From the NCBI GenBank assembly GCA_045660265.1, contig JAZRDM010000058.1, forward strand, positions 1 through 8,630: a stretch of 8,630 nucleotides of DNA, written 5' to 3'. Below the pieces are notes generated by a model, which saw only the letters and a list, made by a program, of their open reading frames with translations, was not told the DNA's origin and ran no database searches. This stretch comes from Scatosoma sp045660265. GTDB taxonomy: Bacteria; Bacillota; Clostridia; Christensenellales; Borkfalkiaceae. A program made the translations under genes and the position numbers. Shown here in pieces: positions 6,576 to 8,630 of the stretch (its first letter is position 1; every line of letters starts with the position of its first letter).

Positions 6576-6703
6576 CGAGACCTAGCTTATCACGATTAAG
6601 AAAAAATGGATAAGGCTATACGGCAAGGGCGCGCGGATAGTGTACAAATGCATAATGAAAGAAACACCAAAGCGAAGGAATATTTTGCGGAGGTGTTTTT
6701 TTT
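6576..6703 (+). promoter_or_regulatory. Mur ligase-ddl spacer with RBS-covering hairpin
   Basis: Two structures are visible. First, TAG-CTTATC (6583-6591) can pair with GATAAG-g-CTA (6609-6618), a 9-bp stem with one bulge and no T-run. Second, AAACACC (6662-6668) pairs perfectly with GGTGTTT (6692-6698) and runs into eight T (6696-6703), ending at the ddl ATG. The second stem overlaps the ddl ribosome-binding site GGAGG (6689-6693) and has the outline of a terminator, though its loop is long (23 nt). No good promoter is seen, so ddl may be read from the upstream operon. A regulatory role is inferred. Confidence 0.45.
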
Positions 6704-7840
6704 ATGCGGAAGGTTGCGGTGATATTCGGCGGGAAGTCGTGCGAGAGAGAAATTTCCGTTTTAACGGGGGTGTTTGCGCTTAATTTGATGGATAGGGAAA
6801 AGTATACGCCTATTCCTGTTTATTTACATTTAGATGGAAAAATGTATACATCAAAAAAGATGTTTTCGTTGGAAACGTTTAAGAAAAATGATTTTTCCTC
6901 GTTTGAACGGGTTTTTTTTGACAATGGGGGCATGTACGCGTTGAACGAGAAAAGAAAACGGGCGAAATTGCTTGAAAAGATAGACGTTGCCCTGAATTGC
7001 TGTCATGGCGGGCTGGGCGAAGGGGGCGGAGTTTCGGCTTTGATGCAGTTGAATGAAATTCCCTTGGCTTCGCCTAATTTGACGGGTTCGGGAGTGTTTT
7101 TGGATAAGGCTATGACAAAGCTTGTTGCAAAAGCGCTGAGTGTACCGACGGTGGATTACATACGCGTCAATGAGCGCGATTACCAAAAACGAGGAAAGTT
7201 TTTACTGAAAACGGTGCAGTCGAAATTAAAATATCCTGTGATTGTCAAGCCTGCGCATTTGGGTTCGAGTATTGGCATTGAAGTGGCGAAGAATGAAGAA
7301 GAATTAAAGGATGCGTTGCAACAGGCGTTTACCCTTGATTGCAGGGTGGTAGTGGAGAAATTTTTAAAAAATAAATCGGACGTAAATTGCGCGGCGTATT
7401 TGCTGGGCGGAGAGATTTGTGTGTCGGAAGCCGAGGAAGCCTCTTGCGGAGAGGGGGTGTACTCCTTTGAGGAAAAATATTTGCGGGACGAAGGCGGGCT
7501 GTTGGATAGAAATTTGAAAAACGGCGGGGGCAGGGGCGTGTTGACTGGCGAATTGCGGGATAAAATCCGCGGGTATACCAAAACGTTGTATAAGCGTATG
7601 GACCTTTGCGGTGTGGTGCGAATGGATTATCTTGTTAGCGACGGTAAGGCGTATTTGAGCGAGGTGAATACTGTACCTGGCTCGCTTGCCTATTATCTTT
7701 TTTGCGAAAGGGTTTCGGATGGGAAACGTTTTTTAAGCGATTTACTAGAAGAGGCGGTTTCGCAGTTTCATACGGAGAAAAAACAAGTGCTGTCGACGGG
7801 GATTTTACAGTCGAGAACGGCGGAAGCTTGGCGAAAATAA
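6704..7840 (+). CDS. ddl: D-alanine--D-alanine ligase
   Basis: A cytoplasmic ATP-grasp ligase joining two D-alanines into the dipeptide later added by a MurF-type ligase. The 378 residues are near the usual family size (about 300-370). The N-terminal domain has FGGKSCEREIS (8-18), with Glu14 matching E. coli DdlB Glu15, and CHGGLGEGG (100-108), a variant of the HG-GEDG motif. ATP-grasp motifs are VKPAHLGSSIG (181-191), VVVEKF (215-220), RMDYL (306-310) and SEVNTVPG (319-326), giving the metal ligands Asp308, Glu320 and Asn322. Tyr259 in EEKYL aligns with DdlB Tyr216, which favours D-Ala over D-lactate as acceptor. The serine that contacts the acceptor carboxylate in DdlB (Ser281) aligns here with Tyr331, an unusual change. 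The ATG at 6704 has GGAGG at 6689-6693. The gene ends at a strong terminator. Confidence 0.93.
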   Translation: MRKVAVIFGGKSCEREISVLTGVFALNLMDREKYTPIPVYLHLDGKMYTSKKMFSLETFKKNDFSSFERVFFDNGGMYALNEKRKRAKLLEKIDVALNCCHGGLGEGGGVSALMQLNEIPLASPNLTGSGVFLDKAMTKLVAKALSVPTVDYIRVNERDYQKRGKFLLKTVQSKLKYPVIVKPAHLGSSIGIEVAKNEEELKDALQQAFTLDCRVVVEKFLKNKSDVNCAAYLLGGEICVSEAEEASCGEGVYSFEEKYLRDEGGLLDRNLKNGGGRGVLTGELRDKIRGYTKTLYKRMDLCGVVRMDYLVSDGKAYLSEVNTVPGSLAYYLFCERVSDGKRFLSDLLEEAVSQFHTEKKQVLSTGILQSRTAEAWRK

Positions 7841-7859
7841 AGATTAGATAGTATATTTG

Positions 7860-7893
7860 AAAAGGGCTTGGTGAAAATCGGGCTCTTTTTTTT
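7860..7893 (+). terminator. Intrinsic terminator after ddl
   Basis: AAAAGGGCTTGG (7860-7871) pairs with TCGGGCTCTTTT (7878-7889) around the loop TGAAAA, a 12-bp stem with several G-U pairs, followed by an eight-T run (7886-7893). It lies 20 bp after the ddl stop codon and marks the end of the operon. Confidence 0.9.
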
Positions 7894-7913
7894 GCGAAAA
7901 GTTGTTGAAAGAG

Positions 7914-7942
7914 TTGACAATGTGCAAAAAGAGTGATAAAAT
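7914..7942 (+). promoter_or_regulatory. Housekeeping sigma promoter for the lipoprotein gene
   Basis: A perfect -35 box TTGACA (7914-7919), a 17-bp spacer and a -10 box TAAAAT (7937-7942) preceded by TG one base upstream (7934-7935), an extended -10. This is the best promoter in the window. Transcription should start near 7949-7950, giving a leader of about 108 nt before the lipoprotein ATG. Confidence 0.88.
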
Positions 7943-7949
7943 TATGATA

Positions 7950-8057
7950 AGAGTGCTTTTTTGTGCGTCGAATGGATGACCTGCGGAAAAACTATCTTTT
8001 ATCTTGGTATTTAATCTTTTGATTAAAAAAATAAAAAATTACAACTTGGAGGAAGCT
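7950..8057 (+). other. 5' leader of the lipoprotein gene
   Basis: About 108 nt of untranslated leader, AT-rich in its second half. It contains a small hairpin, TTTAATC (8010-8016) with GATTAAA (8021-8027) around a TTTT loop, and ends in the ribosome-binding site GGAGGA (8048-8053), 4 nt before the ATG. No known riboswitch is recognised. Confidence 0.5.
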
Positions 8058-8630
8058 ATGAACAAAATCAAGAAAGCCTTAATGCTTGCGCTTTCACTTG
8101 CACTGTCTGTAACTATGTTTGCATCGTGCGGTTTGGTTGGTGCGGATTCTAACTCGAATTCTACGTCGGATACGAACCAATCTGAAAGTACGTCGGGCGA
8201 TGAAAACACCGGCGATGACAACACCGGCGACGACAACACTGGTGATGACAACACCGGCGACGACAACACCGGCGATGACAACACCGGCGACGACAACACC
8301 GGCGACGACAACACCGGCGACGACAACACCGGCGACGACAACACTGGTGATGGCAACACTGGCGATGACAACACTGGTGATGACAACACCGGCGACGACA
8401 ACACCGGCGACGACAACACTGGCGACGACAACACTGGTGATGACAACACCGGCGACGACAACACGGGTGATGACAACACCCCTTGTGAACACACGGGCGG
8501 TACGGCAACTTGTACGGCACAAGCTGTATGTGAAGCATGCGGCGAAAGCTATGGTGATTTAGCTAACCATAACTATACGAAAGAAAACCATGACGAAAAC
8601 AACCATTGGGTAGAATGCGACGCGTGCGGC
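8058..8630 (+). CDS. Repeat-rich surface lipoprotein, partial at the right edge
   Basis: The reading frame from the ATG at 8058 stays open to the last base (191 codons seen), so the gene is cut by the window end. It has a strong promoter and GGAGGA ribosome-binding site of its own. The protein starts with a lipoprotein signal peptide: basic MNKIKK, a hydrophobic stretch, and the lipobox FASC with the lipid-carrying cysteine at residue 24. A short Ser/Thr/Asn-rich linker follows, then 19 pentapeptide units of the GDDNT type (residues 47-141), a very acidic flexible spacer. From residue 142 comes a cysteine/histidine-rich module: CEH, GGTATC, CEACG, HNY and CDACG. Similar C-x2-C-G knuckles occur in surface proteins of Clostridia. 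It is expected to sit on the outer face of the membrane. Function is unknown; the missing C-terminus may hold the functional domain. Confidence 0.92.
   Translation, partial: MNKIKKALMLALSLALSVTMFASCGLVGADSNSNSTSDTNQSESTSGDENTGDDNTGDDNTGDDNTGDDNTGDDNTGDDNTGDDNTGDDNTGDDNTGDGNTGDDNTGDDNTGDDNTGDDNTGDDNTGDDNTGDDNTGDDNTPCEHTGGTATCTAQAVCEACGESYGDLANHNYTKENHDENNHWVECDACG
8196..8480 (+). repeat. 19 x 15-bp coding minisatellite (GDDNT pentapeptide)
   Basis: Nineteen uninterrupted 15-bp units in frame with the lipoprotein gene. The first unit encodes GDENT, the tenth of the remaining eighteen (8346-8360) encodes GDGNT, and the other seventeen encode GDDNT. Differences between units are almost all third-codon-position changes (GGC/GGT, GAC/GAT, ACC/ACT/ACG), so the peptide is kept while the DNA drifts. 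A 15-bp period changes length without shifting frame. The repeat has no stop in most frames on both strands, which creates several false long open frames here. Confidence 0.97.

Noticed and set aside
7972..8022. Short 16-codon leader peptide frame upstream of the lipoprotein
   Set aside because: No Shine-Dalgarno sequence before its ATG and no attenuator-like structure tied to its codons.
8196..8480. CRISPR-like array
   Set aside because: Units are contiguous 15-mers with no spacers and are coding.
8039..8562. Several long frames on both strands over the 15-bp repeat, giving Cys/His-, Val- or Ser/Pro-rich repeats
   Set aside because: A 15-bp unit without stops leaves these frames open automatically. 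Only the frame from 8058 has a promoter, ribosome-binding site, signal peptide and sensible flanks.

Overview
All nine protein genes in this window lie on the plus strand. The content points to a Gram-positive, low-to-mid GC bacterium, most likely an uncultured member of the Clostridia. The reasons are purine-rich Shine-Dalgarno sequences, a TTG start, an FMN riboswitch in front of a RibU-type ECF riboflavin transporter, a compact tsaE-tsaB-rimI block, a lipoprotein lipobox, and a surface-protein module with CxxCG knuckles. The species cannot be named from this sequence alone.

Layout. Positions 1-261 hold two tandem copies of a 140-bp non-coding repeat, the second cut short after 121 bp; the array probably continues beyond the left edge. 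A complete membrane sensor histidine kinase follows (340-1812) with no response regulator in view. Next comes a textbook FMN riboswitch (1850-1987) with a hairpin-plus-U-run terminator (2020-2043) in front of ribU (2063-2695). Only 25 bp later starts a tightly packed run: tsaE, tsaB, rimI, an alpha/beta hydrolase and a Mur ligase, with gaps of 9 and 12 bp and overlaps of 1 and 8 bp. After 128 bp comes a D-Ala-D-Ala ligase, closed by a strong terminator (7860-7893). A new transcription unit starts at a near-consensus promoter (7914-7942) and reads into a lipoprotein (8058 to the right edge) with 19 tandem pentapeptide repeats and a cysteine-rich module. It is cut by the window end.

How the genes fit together. 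TsaE and TsaB are parts of the t6A tRNA-modification machinery, and RimI is the N-terminal acetyltransferase usually found beside them. TsaD, often next in line, is not here; the alpha/beta hydrolase follows rimI instead. The hydrolase overlaps the Mur ligase by 8 bp. That ligase and Ddl correspond to consecutive steps of peptidoglycan precursor synthesis (D-Ala-D-Ala formation, then its addition to the muramyl peptide). The Mur ligase is unusual: five predicted membrane helices stand where classical MurF has its UDP-MurNAc-peptide binding domain.

The points most worth a second look are the membrane-anchored Mur ligase and its partner genes, the near-identical 140-bp tandem repeat with several hairpins, the repeat lipoprotein, an altered acceptor-site residue in Ddl, and a hairpin/U-run that covers the ddl ribosome-binding site. 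I see no phage, transposon, CRISPR, tRNA or rRNA gene here. Most of the window is ordinary core metabolism.
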